A stretch of 64,000 nucleotides of DNA from positions 1 to 64,000 of the forward strand of contig NZ_JANZXN010000029.1 in the NCBI RefSeq assembly GCF_025629245.1, in the 5' to 3' direction. Source of the stretch: Natronobiforma cellulositropha. GTDB taxonomy: Archaea > Halobacteriota > Halobacteria > Halobacteriales > Natrialbaceae. The notes under the pieces are model-generated. The model saw only the letters and a list, made by a program, of their open reading frames with translations. It searched no databases and was not told the origin of the DNA. This document shows, one piece after another, positions 7,562 to 16,785 of this stretch (its first letter is position 1; each line of letters begins with the position of its first letter). Made by a program: the position numbers and the translations under genes.

Positions 7562-8551
7562 ATGAGTACAGACACAGACAGCGACACCGCGATTACGGCC
7601 GGTGTTGCGCGGGCTGATCGCGTTCGCGACCGGCGGGTCCGCCGGACGCTGTTCGGGTGTGCGGCGATCACCGTCGTGACGACGCTCGCCATTTTTGCGG
7701 TGTTGGTGGACAACGGCTTCAGCTACTTCTACGGCGTGAAGCTCCACGAAGCGGTTCTCGGTGCGACGCTCGACCAGCAGGTCTCGCTCACCGAGTTCGT
7801 CACCGGCACGCGCTGGGCACCGGATCACGCCCGGCCGTCTCACGGCATCCTCCCCATCGTCTACGGGACGCTCGCGATCACCGTCGGCTCGGCGTTCGTC
7901 TCGATTCCGATCGGGACGGCGACGGCGATCTACCTCTCGGAGTACGCGAGTCCCGGCGTCCGATCGAAGCTCAAACCGACGCTCGAGGTGCTGGCGGGGA
8001 TCCCGACGATCGTCTACGGCTTCTTCGCCATCTCGTTCGTGACGCCGTTTTTCATCTCGCCGGCGGGTGACCTCCTCGGCTACAACGCCGGCCGGTACAA
8101 CCTGCTGGCGGGCTGTATCGTCGTCGGGGTCATGACGATTCCGATGGTCTCGTCGCTCTCCGAAGACGCGATGTCCGCCGTCCCCGACGACCTCCGGAAC
8201 GCCGCCTACGGACTCGGGGCGACGAAGTTCGACGTCTCGCTCAGGGTCGTCTTACCCGCGTCGATCTCCGGGGTCTTCGCCTCGTACATCCTCGCGGTCT
8301 CGCGAGCGATCGGCGAGACGATGGCCGTCACGCTCGCCGCGGGCCAGCAGGCACAGATCACCGGCAACCCGTTCAACGAGATCATGACCATGACCGCGTA
8401 CATGGTGTCGATGGCCCGTGGTGAGTCCGCCGTCGGGACCGTCGAGTACCAGAGCCTGTTCGCCGTCGGCATGGTGTTGTTCGTGATGACGCTGACGATG
8501 AACCTGATCAACGACTGGATCAAGCGCCGCTACCGCGAGGTGTACCAATGA
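7562..8551 (+). CDS. pstC: Phosphate ABC transporter permease PstC
   Basis: A 329-residue integral membrane permease with the BPD_transp_1 fold. A first TM lies near residues 38-58, a long external loop follows, then a TM block from about residue 100. The EAA cytoplasmic loop (DDLRNAAYGLGATKFDVSLRV, slightly before residue 230) contacts PstB. LPIVYGTL and PIGTATAIYLSEYASP are typical of PstC. It is 15 nt after pstS and overlaps pstA by 4 nt (ATGA), implying translational coupling. Confidence 0.95.
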   Translation: MSTDTDSDTAITAGVARADRVRDRRVRRTLFGCAAITVVTTLAIFAVLVDNGFSYFYGVKLHEAVLGATLDQQVSLTEFVTGTRWAPDHARPSHGILPIVYGTLAITVGSAFVSIPIGTATAIYLSEYASPGVRSKLKPTLEVLAGIPTIVYGFFAISFVTPFFISPAGDLLGYNAGRYNLLAGCIVVGVMTIPMVSSLSEDAMSAVPDDLRNAAYGLGATKFDVSLRVVLPASISGVFASYILAVSRAIGETMAVTLAAGQQAQITGNPFNEIMTMTAYMVSMARGESAVGTVEYQSLFAVGMVLFVMTLTMNLINDWIKRRYREVYQ

Positions 8552-9447
8552 GCCACGACACCGCTGAATCGTTACACACCGACGACAGCCTGCGCTGGGA
8601 GAAACTCAAAAATCGGCTCTTCCTCGGGCTCTGTATCAGCGCCTCCCTATTCGGCGTGGTCGCGCTGGTGTTGTTGCTCGCGGACGTCGTCTACGAGTCG
8701 GTCGCCGGGATCGTCGAGTTCGACATCAGTATCGTCCACTTCCTCACACAGGGTGCGCGTCGCGACCCGGAAGACGCGGGCTTCATGGCCGCAATCGCCG
8801 CCTCCGTCTGGCTGATGATTCTGACGACGCTGATGGCCTTCTTCATCGGCGTTAGCTCGGCCGTCTACCTCGAAGAGTACGCCCCCGACACCCGGATCAC
8901 GCGACTCATCGAGGCGAACCTCGCGAACCTCGCGGGCGTCCCCTCCGTCGTCTACGGCCTGCTCGTCCTCGCCGCCATCGTCAACGGCATCGGCACCGGA
9001 TCGATCCTGCTCGCGGGTGCCATCGCGCTCGCCTTGCTCATCGTGCCGATCATCATCGTCGCGACCCAGGAGTCGCTCAGAGCCGTCCCGGACGGTCTCC
9101 GACACGGCTCGTTCGCCACCGGTGCGACCCGGTGGCAGACCATCCGCGGCGTCGTCCTGCCCGCGGCGATGCCCGGCATCTTCACCGGCACCATCCTCGC
9201 GCTCGCTCGAGCGATCGGTGAGACCGCCCCGATCATCATGGTCGGTATCCTGTTCACCGCCCGGACGCCGCCGGGACCGTTCGACACCTTCAGCGCGATG
9301 CCCTCACAGATCTACATCTGGGCTGCCCAGCCACAGCCACACTTCCACCACCTGGCCGCACTGGGCATCGTCGTCCTGCTCGCCTTCATGCTGAGCATGA
9401 ACGCCGCGGCCGTCTTCCTGCGAAACCGGTACGAAACGGACCTCTAA
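8548..9447 (+). CDS. pstA: Phosphate ABC transporter permease PstA
   Basis: A 299-residue permease partner of PstC. About six TM helices are visible. AVYLEEYAPDTRITRLIEANL and NLAGVPSVVYGLLVL are PstA-like. The EAA loop is at PDGLRHGSFATGATRWQTIR, followed by LPAAMPGIFTGTILALARAIGETAP, the conserved C-terminal permease motif. The start codon lies within the stop of pstC (ATGA). Followed 18 nt later by pstB. Confidence 0.95.
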   Translation: MSHDTAESLHTDDSLRWEKLKNRLFLGLCISASLFGVVALVLLLADVVYESVAGIVEFDISIVHFLTQGARRDPEDAGFMAAIAASVWLMILTTLMAFFIGVSSAVYLEEYAPDTRITRLIEANLANLAGVPSVVYGLLVLAAIVNGIGTGSILLAGAIALALLIVPIIIVATQESLRAVPDGLRHGSFATGATRWQTIRGVVLPAAMPGIFTGTILALARAIGETAPIIMVGILFTARTPPGPFDTFSAMPSQIYIWAAQPQPHFHHLAALGIVVLLAFMLSMNAAAVFLRNRYETDL

Positions 9448-9465
9448 CACCACCAGACGAGACCC

Positions 9466-10314
9466 ATGTCACACGCATCCACCACGGCCGAATCCGAAGA
9501 CAGTTCGACGATCGACACAGCGCTCTCGACGGAGTCACGCGACGACCGCTCGAGCCGACCCGACGAGACGGTGATCCGCTCGAGCGGTCTCGACGTCTAC
9601 TACGGCGAGGATCAGGCGCTCGACGGCATCGATATGGAGATTCCGGCACGGAAAGTGACCGCGCTGATCGGTCCCTCCGGCTGTGGCAAGTCCACCTTCC
9701 TCCGCTCGATCAACCGCATGAACGACCTCATCGACGTCGCCCGCGTCGACGGCGACCTCTACTTCCGCCGCAAGAACGTCTACGACGCCGACGTCGATCC
9801 GGTCGCCCTCCGGCGGAAGATCGGCATGGTCTTCCAGAAGCCCAACCCGTTTCCGAAGTCGATCCGCGACAACGTCGCCTACGGGCTTCGCGTCCAGGGA
9901 AAGACCGACGACGTCGACGGGCGTATCGAGGAGGCGCTTCGCGGGGCTGCCCTCTGGGACGAGGTCGAAGACCGCCTCGGTGAGTCGGGACTCGAGCTCT
10001 CGGGCGGCCAGCAACAGCGTCTCTGTATCGCCCGCGCCATCGCCACCGATCCCGAGGTCATCCTCATGGACGAGCCAGCGTCGGCACTCGACCCCGTCGC
10101 CACCGCCAAAATCGAGGATCTCATCGAGGACCTCGCGCGCGAGTACACGGTCGTGATCGTCACCCACAACATGCAACAGGCCGCCCGTATCTCCGATAAG
10201 ACCGCCGTCTTCCTCACCGGCGGGAACCTCGTCGAGTTCGGCGACACCAACGAAGTCTTCTCGAACCCCGAGAACGACCGCGTCGAGGACTACATCACCG
10301 GCAAGTTCGGATAG
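9466..10314 (+). CDS. pstB: Phosphate ABC transporter ATP-binding protein PstB
   Basis: A 282-residue ATPase. Walker [10 protein letters not shown] at residues 69-77, Q-loop [15 protein letters not shown] signature [15 protein letters not shown], Walker [14 protein letters not shown] and H-loop [10 protein letters not shown] are all intact. The acidic N-terminal 37 residues are the haloarchaeal extension. It belongs to the first pst operon, two nt before phoU. It is strongly similar to the orphan pstB at 3280-4140; the N-terminal extensions and the region between the Q-loop and signature differ most, pointing to an old duplication rather than a recent copy. Confidence 0.96.
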   Translation: MSHASTTAESEDSSTIDTALSTESRDDRSSRPDETVIRSSGLDVYYGEDQALDGIDMEIPARKVTALIGPSGCGKSTFLRSINRMNDLIDVARVDGDLYFRRKNVYDADVDPVALRRKIGMVFQKPNPFPKSIRDNVAYGLRVQGKTDDVDGRIEEALRGAALWDEVEDRLGESGLELSGGQQQRLCIARAIATDPEVILMDEPASALDPVATAKIEDLIEDLAREYTVVIVTHNMQQAARISDKTAVFLTGGNLVEFGDTNEVFSNPENDRVEDYITGKFG

Positions 10315-10316
10315 CC

Positions 10317-10976
10317 ATGCCACGTGAATCCTACCAGAACCAGCTCGCGGACCTCGAGCGACGCGTCCTCGAGATGGCCGACCTCGTCACCGAGCGAACG
10401 GCCCAGAGCCTCGAGGCGTTCACGTACAAAGACGAGGCGCTCGCCCGGACGATCATCGACGGCGACGCCGAGGTCAACGAGCGGTACCTCGAACTCGAGG
10501 GCGCGTGTATCGACCTCCTCGCCCTCCAGCAGCCGGTCGCCGGTGACCTGCGCTTCGTCGCCGCCTCGTTCAAGATCATCACCGATCTGGAGCGAATCGC
10601 CGACCTCGCGACGAACCTCGGGCAGTACACCTTGCAGGCGGAACGCAACCGCTACCCCGACATCGACATCTCCTACATCGGCGAGGAAGCGCTCTCGATG
10701 GTCGGGTCGGCGATGACGGCGTACGAAACTCGAGATACGGCGCTCGCTCGTGAGGTCGCCGCCCGCGACGACGAGGTCGACGACCGGTGTGAACGCGCGA
10801 GCGACCTCGTGGTTCGCGACCTCATCGAGACCGAGGTCGCCGACGAGACCACATTCGCGGACGTCAGACGAATGTTTCTCACGATCCGTGACGTCGAGCG
10901 CGTCGGCGATCACGCCGTCAACGTCGCCGCCAGAGTGCTCTACATGGTCGAGAACGACGACGAGCTGATCTACTGA
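10317..10976 (+). CDS. phoU: Phosphate signalling regulator PhoU
   Basis: A 219-residue two-repeat PhoU (DLERIADLATNLGQY; DVERVGDHAVNVAARVLYM), like the copy at 1858-2529; both end in the same MVENDDELIY tail. Sits two nt after pstB and seven nt before the AbrB-PhoU gene, so it is cotranscribed. Expected to restrain Pst activity when phosphate is plentiful. Confidence 0.95.
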   Translation: MPRESYQNQLADLERRVLEMADLVTERTAQSLEAFTYKDEALARTIIDGDAEVNERYLELEGACIDLLALQQPVAGDLRFVAASFKIITDLERIADLATNLGQYTLQAERNRYPDIDISYIGEEALSMVGSAMTAYETRDTALAREVAARDDEVDDRCERASDLVVRDLIETEVADETTFADVRRMFLTIRDVERVGDHAVNVAARVLYMVENDDELIY

Positions 10977-10983
10977 CGCCCCG

Positions 10984-12006
10984 ATGAGCCAGTACACGCC
11001 GGAGGCGGTGACGCGAAAGGTACAGCTCACCGGGAGCTCGACGTACGTGATCTCGATTCCGAAGGCGTGGGCACGCAGCCACGGTCTCGAGTCGGGCATG
11101 TCGATGCAGGTGTATCCCTCGAGCGACCGGCTGCTCATCGCGCCGACGCCCATCGACGACGGGGAGCGCTCGACGGTGATCGACGTGGCTGAGACGTCAC
11201 CGGAGCTGGCGTTCCGCCGGATAACCGCCGCCTACGTCCGCGGCTCCGACCGCATCGACCTGGTCGGCGTCGACCGGATCGACGAGGGCCTGCGCCGACG
11301 GTTCGTCCGGTCGATCGGCACCTTCGTCGGCTTCGAGGTGGTCGACGAGCGTCCGGACGTGATCGTCGCACGCGACCTTCTCGACCCGGCGGACGTCTCG
11401 CTCCCCCAGACGGTCGCCCAGCTTCGCACCCTCGCCCTCGAGATGCTCGACGACGCGCTCGAGGCGGTTCTCACCGGCGACGACGCCCTCGCACAGCGGG
11501 TGGTCGAACGCGACGACGAGGTCGACCGGCTGTTCGCGTTCGTCGCCCGCGGCTTTCACCGCGGCCTGGTCGACGTCCACGAAGTCGACCGCTTCGACAT
11601 CGACCGCTCGAGTGCGTTCCAGGCGTACGACGTCGCACGCCAGCTCGAGCGGGTCGCCGACCACGCAGAACGGATCGCCCGTCAGGTCGACGGCCTGCCT
11701 GCGCCGTCCACGCCACCGGTCGCCGACCACCTCTCGCAGGTGGCCACCGCCGCACGAGACGTCGTCGAGCTGGCGCTGGCTGGCGAGCACGAGCGGGCGC
11801 TCGCGGAGGCATCTCGCGCCGAGAGCGCGCTCGAGCGCGCGGACGCGGCGTTCCGTTCGGATGCGGTCGTCGAGACACCGGCCGAGTCGTACGCCTACGG
11901 GCTCGTCCTCGAGAGTCTCCGGCGGACGGCGCTCTACGGCGTCAACGTCGTCGACGCGACCGCCCACGGATCGGTTCTCGAGGCTGCTGGCGACGGTGGC
12001 GGGTGA
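10984..12006 (+). CDS. AbrB-like DNA-binding domain fused to PhoU domain
   Basis: A 340-residue protein. Residues about 8-55 form a SpoVT/AbrB swapped-hairpin DNA-binding domain (RKVQLTGSSTYVISIPKAWARSHGL). Residues about 120-330 form a PhoU-like helical domain with LERVADHAERIARQ. This architecture is common in archaea and probably gives a phosphate-responsive transcription factor. It is the last gene of the pst operon, seven nt after phoU, suggesting autoregulation of the operon. A second member at 15159-16154 is divergent from pstS2. The DNA targets are not known; dyads upstream of pstS (6409-6434) are candidates. Confidence 0.88.
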   Translation: MSQYTPEAVTRKVQLTGSSTYVISIPKAWARSHGLESGMSMQVYPSSDRLLIAPTPIDDGERSTVIDVAETSPELAFRRITAAYVRGSDRIDLVGVDRIDEGLRRRFVRSIGTFVGFEVVDERPDVIVARDLLDPADVSLPQTVAQLRTLALEMLDDALEAVLTGDDALAQRVVERDDEVDRLFAFVARGFHRGLVDVHEVDRFDIDRSSAFQAYDVARQLERVADHAERIARQVDGLPAPSTPPVADHLSQVATAARDVVELALAGEHERALAEASRAESALERADAAFRSDAVVETPAESYAYGLVLESLRRTALYGVNVVDATAHGSVLEAAGDGGG

Positions 12007-12070
12007 GCCACGCCGCCTCCGACGACAGCAGGGACTGTGTGCGTCGGTTCGTACGGGGTTGACGGAACCC

Positions 12071-12985
12071 TCAGGTACGCCGGTCGTACTTGTTGCGGAT
12101 GAGGATCGCCGTCAGGTTCATCAACAGCAAGATCGCCAGGAGGACGACGATCAGTGCCGCCGCGGCCTGGTGGAACTCGTCCTGTGGCCGACTCGCCCAC
12201 TCGTAGATCTGCATCGGCATCGCCCCGAAGGAGCTGAGGGGGCCGCTCGGTGGATTCAACACCGTCACGGCGGCACCGATCATGATGAGCGGAGCCGTCT
12301 CGCCGATGGCTCGAGACAGCGAGAGGATGAGTCCCGTCATGATACCCGGCAGCGCACTCGGCAACACCACGTCGCGGGTGACCTGCCACTCGGTCGCGCC
12401 GATCCCGTAGGCGGCGTTTCGCTGGGAACTCGGGACGGCCCGGATCGCCTCCTTGGTCGAGACGATCACGATCGGGAGGATGAGCAGCGTCAGCGTCAGT
12501 GCTCCAGCGAGCAACACCGCTCCCAGGTTCATCCAGCGGACGAACACCGCCAGGCCGAGCAGTCCGTAGACGATCGACGGGACCGCCGCCAGGTTGTCGA
12601 CGTTGGCCTCGATGAACGCGGTCAGCCGTGTGTCGGGGGCGTACTCCTCGAGGTAGATGGCCGCGCCGACGCCGAGGAAGATGGTGAAGACGGCCGTCAG
12701 CGCGATCAGGAAGATCGAGCCGACGATCATCGGGTAGGCACCGGCACCGCGGTGGCCGCCGGTGAAGTTCTCGGGCAGCTGTGTCGGTGGGTAGTAGAGC
12801 ATCTCCCACGTGAGATACCCCCGCGACTGCAGGAACACGTCGACGAGCAGCGTCGCGAGTGCGACGAGACCGACCATGGCCGACGCGAAGCAGACGCCGA
12901 CGAAGAGCCGGCCGATCAGCCGGGTGCGGCCGATGTTCTCCGCGTCCGAGGCGAAGGGGTTCTCGAGTGCGCGCTCTCGGCTCAT
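12071..12985 (-). CDS. pstA: Phosphate ABC transporter permease PstA (second set)
   Basis: A 304-residue PstA. The start is placed at ATG 12983-12985, which overlaps the pstC2 stop by four nt. Shows AIYLEEYAPDTRLTAFIEAN, NLAAVPSIVYGLLGL, the EAA loop near SSQRNAAYGIGATEWQVTR, and the LSRAIGETAPLIMIGAAV helix. Last gene of pstSCA2, converging with the first pst operon across a 64-nt gap (12007-12070). No pstB follows. Confidence 0.94.
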   Translation of the reverse strand: MSRERALENPFASDAENIGRTRLIGRLFVGVCFASAMVGLVALATLLVDVFLQSRGYLTWEMLYYPPTQLPENFTGGHRGAGAYPMIVGSIFLIALTAVFTIFLGVGAAIYLEEYAPDTRLTAFIEANVDNLAAVPSIVYGLLGLAVFVRWMNLGAVLLAGALTLTLLILPIVIVSTKEAIRAVPSSQRNAAYGIGATEWQVTRDVVLPSALPGIMTGLILSLSRAIGETAPLIMIGAAVTVLNPPSGPLSSFGAMPMQIYEWASRPQDEFHQAAAALIVVLLAILLLMNLTAILIRNKYDRRT

Positions 12986-13914
12986 TGGTACTCCTCGCGG
13001 TACCGGGCTTTGATCCACATACTGAAGAAGTTCAACACGAGTGTCATCGCGAACAGCGTGAGTCCGACGGCGAAGAGGCTCTGATAGCCCGGTGAGCCGA
13101 CGGAGGCGTCACTCCGGGCGACGTCGACCATGAACGCGGTCATCGTCTGCATCTCGTCGAGGACGTTCGACGTGAGCTGAGGGCGGTTGCCCATCGCGAG
13201 TGCGACGATCATGGTCTCACCGACGGCCCGCGAGACCGCGAGGATGTACGAGGCGACGATGCCCGAGAACGCCGCCGGGACGACCACGCTCGTCGACACC
13301 GTAAACTTCGTCGCGCCGAGTCCGTAGGCGGCGTTCCGGAGGTCGTCGGGCACCGAACTCATCGCGTCCTCGCTCAGACTCGAGACCATGGGGATGATCA
13401 TGATCCCGACGACGATCGACGCCGACAGCGCGTTGAACGTCCCCGTCTCGGGGAAGAGGCGCTGGATCTGGGGCGTGAGGAAGGTGAGCGCGAAGAAGCC
13501 GTAGACGATCGTCGGGATCCCCGCGAGCACCTCGAGCGTCGGCTTGAGTGTCTTGCGTGTCCGCTCGCTCGCGTACTCCGAGAGGTAGATCGCCGTCAGG
13601 GTGCCGATCGGAATCGCGACGAGTGCCGAGCCGACGACGACGACCATCGTCCCCCAGACGAGCGGGAGGACGCCGAAGCTCCGCTGTTCCGGCGGGGCCG
13701 TCGGGTCCCACGTCGTTCCGGTGACGTACTCGAGGATCGAGACGTCTCTGAAGAAGTCGAGCGACCCGGCGACCAGGACGACGATGATCCCGGCCGTCGT
13801 CAGCACGGTGACGGCCGCACACGAGAGAAACACCCAGCGTGTGAGCCTGTCCATCGTGGCCTGGCGGCCGCTGACGCCCGACGTGATGTCGAGCGCTGGC
13901 CGATCGGCGCTCAC
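12982..13914 (-). CDS. pstC: Phosphate ABC transporter permease PstC (second set)
   Basis: A 310-residue permease, paralogous to PstC at 7562-8551. TM1 lies near residues 27-49. LPLVWGTMVVVVGSALVAIP, TAIYLSEYASERTRKTLKP, the EAA-loop DDLRNAAYGLGATKFTVSTS and AVSRAVGETMIVALAMG are all preserved. Start and stop codons overlap those of pstS2 and pstA2 by four nt each, so translation is coupled. Confidence 0.94.
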   Translation of the reverse strand: MSADRPALDITSGVSGRQATMDRLTRWVFLSCAAVTVLTTAGIIVVLVAGSLDFFRDVSILEYVTGTTWDPTAPPEQRSFGVLPLVWGTMVVVVGSALVAIPIGTLTAIYLSEYASERTRKTLKPTLEVLAGIPTIVYGFFALTFLTPQIQRLFPETGTFNALSASIVVGIMIIPMVSSLSEDAMSSVPDDLRNAAYGLGATKFTVSTSVVVPAAFSGIVASYILAVSRAVGETMIVALAMGNRPQLTSNVLDEMQTMTAFMVDVARSDASVGSPGYQSLFAVGLTLFAMTLVLNFFSMWIKARYREEYQ

Positions 13915-14948
13915 TCAGACACCTCCGAGAGCGCCGCCTCGAGTGTCGCCCGACTCTCCTCGAGTCGGTCGTCGGGCAGGCCGTAGAAGCCGACGGCTCG
14001 AGCGCCCCACTGTGTCCAGGCGAGCGTTTCGCCGTCAGTGACGAAGTCGACCTCGCGGGCCTGGTCGTCGATCGCTTCGAAGTAAAACTCGGCGTAGGCT
14101 CTGACCTCTTCACGCGCCAGTGAGTCGCGCCTGAAGTAGGCGAACAGTGGCCGCGTCAGGGGCGTGTACGATTCACCTTCGACGGTCCCCGTCGTTGGCC
14201 GGACGCAGCCGGTTCCGTCGTCGACGCCGACGAGTTCGACGGTGTCCGGGTTCTCGTGGTAGTAGCTCGCGCCGCCGAAGCCGATCGCCCCGAGGTTGCC
14301 TTCGACGCCGCGGATGATGACGTTCGTATCGGCGCTTGGGCTGTAGTCGCTCGTCATCGCGCCCGCCGCGCCGTTGATCTGCTCGGTGAAGTAGTCGAAG
14401 GTGCCCGACGCACGGTCGCGCCCGTACCGGACGAGTTCGACGTCGGGCCACTCCGCTCGTACGTCGCTCCAGGTCTCGACCGTCGTCTCGGGGTCCCAGA
14501 TGCGGTTCAACTCCTCGACGGTCAGACAGTCACACCAGTCGTTCTCCGGATTCTTGTAGACGGCAATCCCGTCGAGGGCGATCTCGATATTGACCCACTC
14601 GACGTCGTGTTCCTCACAGAGTGGGACTTCGTTCTCTTCGTCGATCGGACGGCTCGCGTTCTGTACGTCCGTCGACCCGATACAAAACTGCTGGAATCCC
14701 GCGCCGGTGCCCGATCCCCGGACCGGTACGTCGACCTGGTTGTTCCGCCAGCCGAACTCGCCTGCGACCGCCGCGGCGTGCGGGAGCACCGTATTGCTCC
14801 CGTCGACGTGAACCGTCCCGGAAATGTCGCTCTCCTCGCCGTGAACGATGCACCCTGCCAGGCCCGCGAGGGCCCCACCAGCAGCCCCACACAGAAGGCG
14901 TCGACGCGTGATCCCGTCGTCACCTTCGGTCCGGCGCTCTGCATCCAT
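13911..14948 (-). CDS. pstS: Phosphate-binding lipoprotein PstS (second set)
   Basis: A 345-residue lipoprotein. Tat-like TRRRLL (residues 14-19), lipobox LAGC with Cys33. The core has HVDGSNTVLPHAAAV, VRGSGTGAGFQQF, DVQNASRPIDEE and GRDRASGTFDYFTEQ, the PstS phosphate-binding pattern. It is clearly diverged from PstS1 (6503-7546), for example in the loop after residue 60 and the extra Cys pairs (CDCL; CIGS), and may differ in affinity. A TATA box (14974-14980) lies about 26 nt upstream. Confidence 0.93.
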   Translation of the reverse strand: MDAERRTEGDDGITRRRLLCGAAGGALAGLAGCIVHGEESDISGTVHVDGSNTVLPHAAAVAGEFGWRNNQVDVPVRGSGTGAGFQQFCIGSTDVQNASRPIDEENEVPLCEEHDVEWVNIEIALDGIAVYKNPENDWCDCLTVEELNRIWDPETTVETWSDVRAEWPDVELVRYGRDRASGTFDYFTEQINGAAGAMTSDYSPSADTNVIIRGVEGNLGAIGFGGASYYHENPDTVELVGVDDGTGCVRPTTGTVEGESYTPLTRPLFAYFRRDSLAREEVRAYAEFYFEAIDDQAREVDFVTDGETLAWTQWGARAVGFYGLPDDRLEESRATLEAALSEVSE

Positions 14949-14973
14949 CGTGTGAGAAGAGGCGACACTCGGT

Positions 14974-15132
14974 CTAAATACGCTACTATGTTCTCTATAT
15001 AGTTCTATGTGTGGGAACGATTGTCTGGGTTATTTTCGCGTATTTTCACCGTCTATTGACGCGCGAAACCGACGTACGACAGGGCCGCTACCGACGTATT
15101 CCACTCGAGTCTATAGATGTGGGTACATTTAT
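14974..15132. promoter_or_regulatory. Divergent promoter pair pstS2 / AbrB-PhoU
   Basis: The 210-nt gap between pstS2 (minus) and the AbrB-PhoU gene (plus) has a TATA box on each strand: tatttag (complement of 14974-14980), and tttat (15128-15132), 27 nt before the ATG at 15159. Between them lie an AT-rich stretch with the dyad ctatatag (about 14995-15002) and repeated ttctat strings, likely regulator sites. The regulator could bind its own shared promoter. Confidence 0.5.
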
Positions 15133-15158
15133 GGTCGGCTGCCCGAAACCCGCCCACT

Positions 15159-16154
15159 ATGGAGACGCGCAAAGTGCAGGTGACCGGTGGGTCGACGTAC
15201 ACGGTCTCGCTGCCGAAGACCTGGGCGACGGCCAACGACGTCAGCGCTGGCACCACCGTCGAGTTCTACCCCGACGACGACTCCCTGCTCCTGACCCCAC
15301 AGAGCGAGACCAGCCGTCAGCGCGGCACGCTCGACGTGACGAACCTCGAGGGTGAACGGCTCACACGCGCGGTCATGACGATGTACGTCAGCGGCTTCGA
15401 CATCATCAGCCTCGAGGCCGGGCGCATCACCACCGACCAGCGCCGCGCGATTCGCAGCGCCACGCAGGGTCTCGTCGGTGTCGAGGTGCTCGAGGAGACG
15501 ACCGACAAGGTCGTTATTCAGGACCTCCTCGACTCCTCGGAACTCTCGATCCTAAACGCCGTCACCCGGATGCGCCTGATCGCCTCCTCGATGCTCGAAG
15601 ACGCCGTCCGCGCGCTCGTCGAGAACGACGACGACATCGCCCACGACGTCATCGAGCGCGACGACGACGTCGACCGCCTCTGGCTCGTCGTTTCCCGTAT
15701 CTTTCGCGCGACGCTGCGCTCGCCGCGCGCCGCCGAAGAACTCGGCGTCCCCCGCGAGGACTGTTTCGACTACCACTCGAGCGCCCGCCAGCTCGAGCGC
15801 GTCGCCGACCACGCCGTCAAGATCAGTCAGCTCGCGCTCAAACTCGAGGAGATTCCCGAGCCCGTCGCCGACGCCCTCGTCGAACTCCACGACGACGCCG
15901 TCGAGGTCCTCGAGAAGTCACTCGACGCGCTGTTCGCAGACGAGAGCGCGGAGGCGACCGAACTCGGCCACGCCGCCCGCGAAGAGGTGCTCGCGATCGA
16001 CGAACACGCCCGCACGATCGACGAGATTCTGCGCGACCTCGACCCGATCCAGGCCCAGTCGCTCGGTCTCATCGTCGACTCGCTCTCGCGGAGTGCCGAC
16101 TACGGCGGCAACATCGCCGAGACCGCCCTCCAGAAGGCTGCACCGCGTCCATAG
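15159..16154 (+). CDS. AbrB-PhoU fusion regulator (second copy)
   Basis: A 331-residue protein from ATG 15159. The AbrB-like N-terminus (METRKVQVTGGSTYTVSLP, residues 1-45) is followed by a long helical PhoU domain containing LERVADHAVKISQLALKLEE. A start codon 14 codons upstream is unlikely because it would overlap the TATA box. The gene is divergent from pstSCA2, the typical position for a local regulator. It is diverged from the 10984-12006 protein (C-terminal helices differ), so the two may sense or bind different sites. Confidence 0.88.
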   Translation: METRKVQVTGGSTYTVSLPKTWATANDVSAGTTVEFYPDDDSLLLTPQSETSRQRGTLDVTNLEGERLTRAVMTMYVSGFDIISLEAGRITTDQRRAIRSATQGLVGVEVLEETTDKVVIQDLLDSSELSILNAVTRMRLIASSMLEDAVRALVENDDDIAHDVIERDDDVDRLWLVVSRIFRATLRSPRAAEELGVPREDCFDYHSSARQLERVADHAVKISQLALKLEEIPEPVADALVELHDDAVEVLEKSLDALFADESAEATELGHAAREEVLAIDEHARTIDEILRDLDPIQAQSLGLIVDSLSRSADYGGNIAETALQKAAPRP

Positions 16155-16192
16155 CTCCTGATCCAACGCTCCGTCGCTGGCCCGCCATCCAG

Positions 16193-16636
16193 CTACCGCA
16201 GGTCGAGGACGAACCCGGTCTTCGCGTCCCGGTCGAAGCCACAGTCCTCGTAGAACTCGTGTTTCCACCGCTCGTCGGAGCCGGTCAGCAACATGATCTT
16301 GTAACAGTCGCGACGCGCTGCGATCGTCGTCGCCGTTCGCACACATCGCGTTCCGAACCCGTTTCCTCTGTACCCCTCGTGTGTCACTACGTTCTCGATC
16401 ACCGCGAACGGTCTGGCACCTCTCGTCAGGTTCGCCGTCATCGAGAGCACGCACGAGGAGACGAGACGCCCGTCGTGCTCGACGACGACGATCTCGAGCG
16501 ACTCGTCACGCAGCATCTCGTCCCACAGATCGGACACCTGGGCCGGCTCGAGTTCCGGGTCGTCCGGGTTGAGCATCCGATACAGCGCCAGGAGGTCGTC
16601 GAGTTCGTCCGCCCGAATCGGTCTGCATTCGGCCAT
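16193..16636 (-). CDS. GNAT-family N-acetyltransferase
   Basis: A 147-residue GNAT fold protein. The N-terminus reads CRPIRADELDDLLALY. Strand beta4 AVIENVVTHEGYRGNGFGTRCV contains the acetyl-CoA pyrophosphate-binding R/Q-x-x-G-x-G/A motif as RGNGFG. The C-terminal half has YKIMLLTGSDERWKHEFYEDCGF, typical of small GNATs. Substrate unknown. Lone gene, tail to tail with the AbrB-PhoU gene. Confidence 0.88.
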   Translation of the reverse strand: MAECRPIRADELDDLLALYRMLNPDDPELEPAQVSDLWDEMLRDESLEIVVVEHDGRLVSSCVLSMTANLTRGARPFAVIENVVTHEGYRGNGFGTRCVRTATTIAARRDCYKIMLLTGSDERWKHEFYEDCGFDRDAKTGFVLDLR

Positions 16637-16785
16637 CTCGGTTCGTATTCACACCGGTCACCGACGGCGATTCAGTGTTCCGGTTCGGCCGACACTCGAG
16701 AGCGGCCGACTCGAGACTGGTGCTGCCGACGGACCAGTGGCTACGGCGAGTGGGTGCTGGAGAATCGTTTCACCGACGGCGAGAG

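Noticed and set aside
6461-7843. 460-codon minus-strand frame over pstS-pstC
   Set aside because: Antisense to clear PstS and PstC; no recognisable motif and no promoter.
11612-13084. 490-codon plus-strand frame opposite pstA2
   Set aside because: It is a shadow of the pstA2/pstC2 genes; low-complexity Arg/Asp composition.
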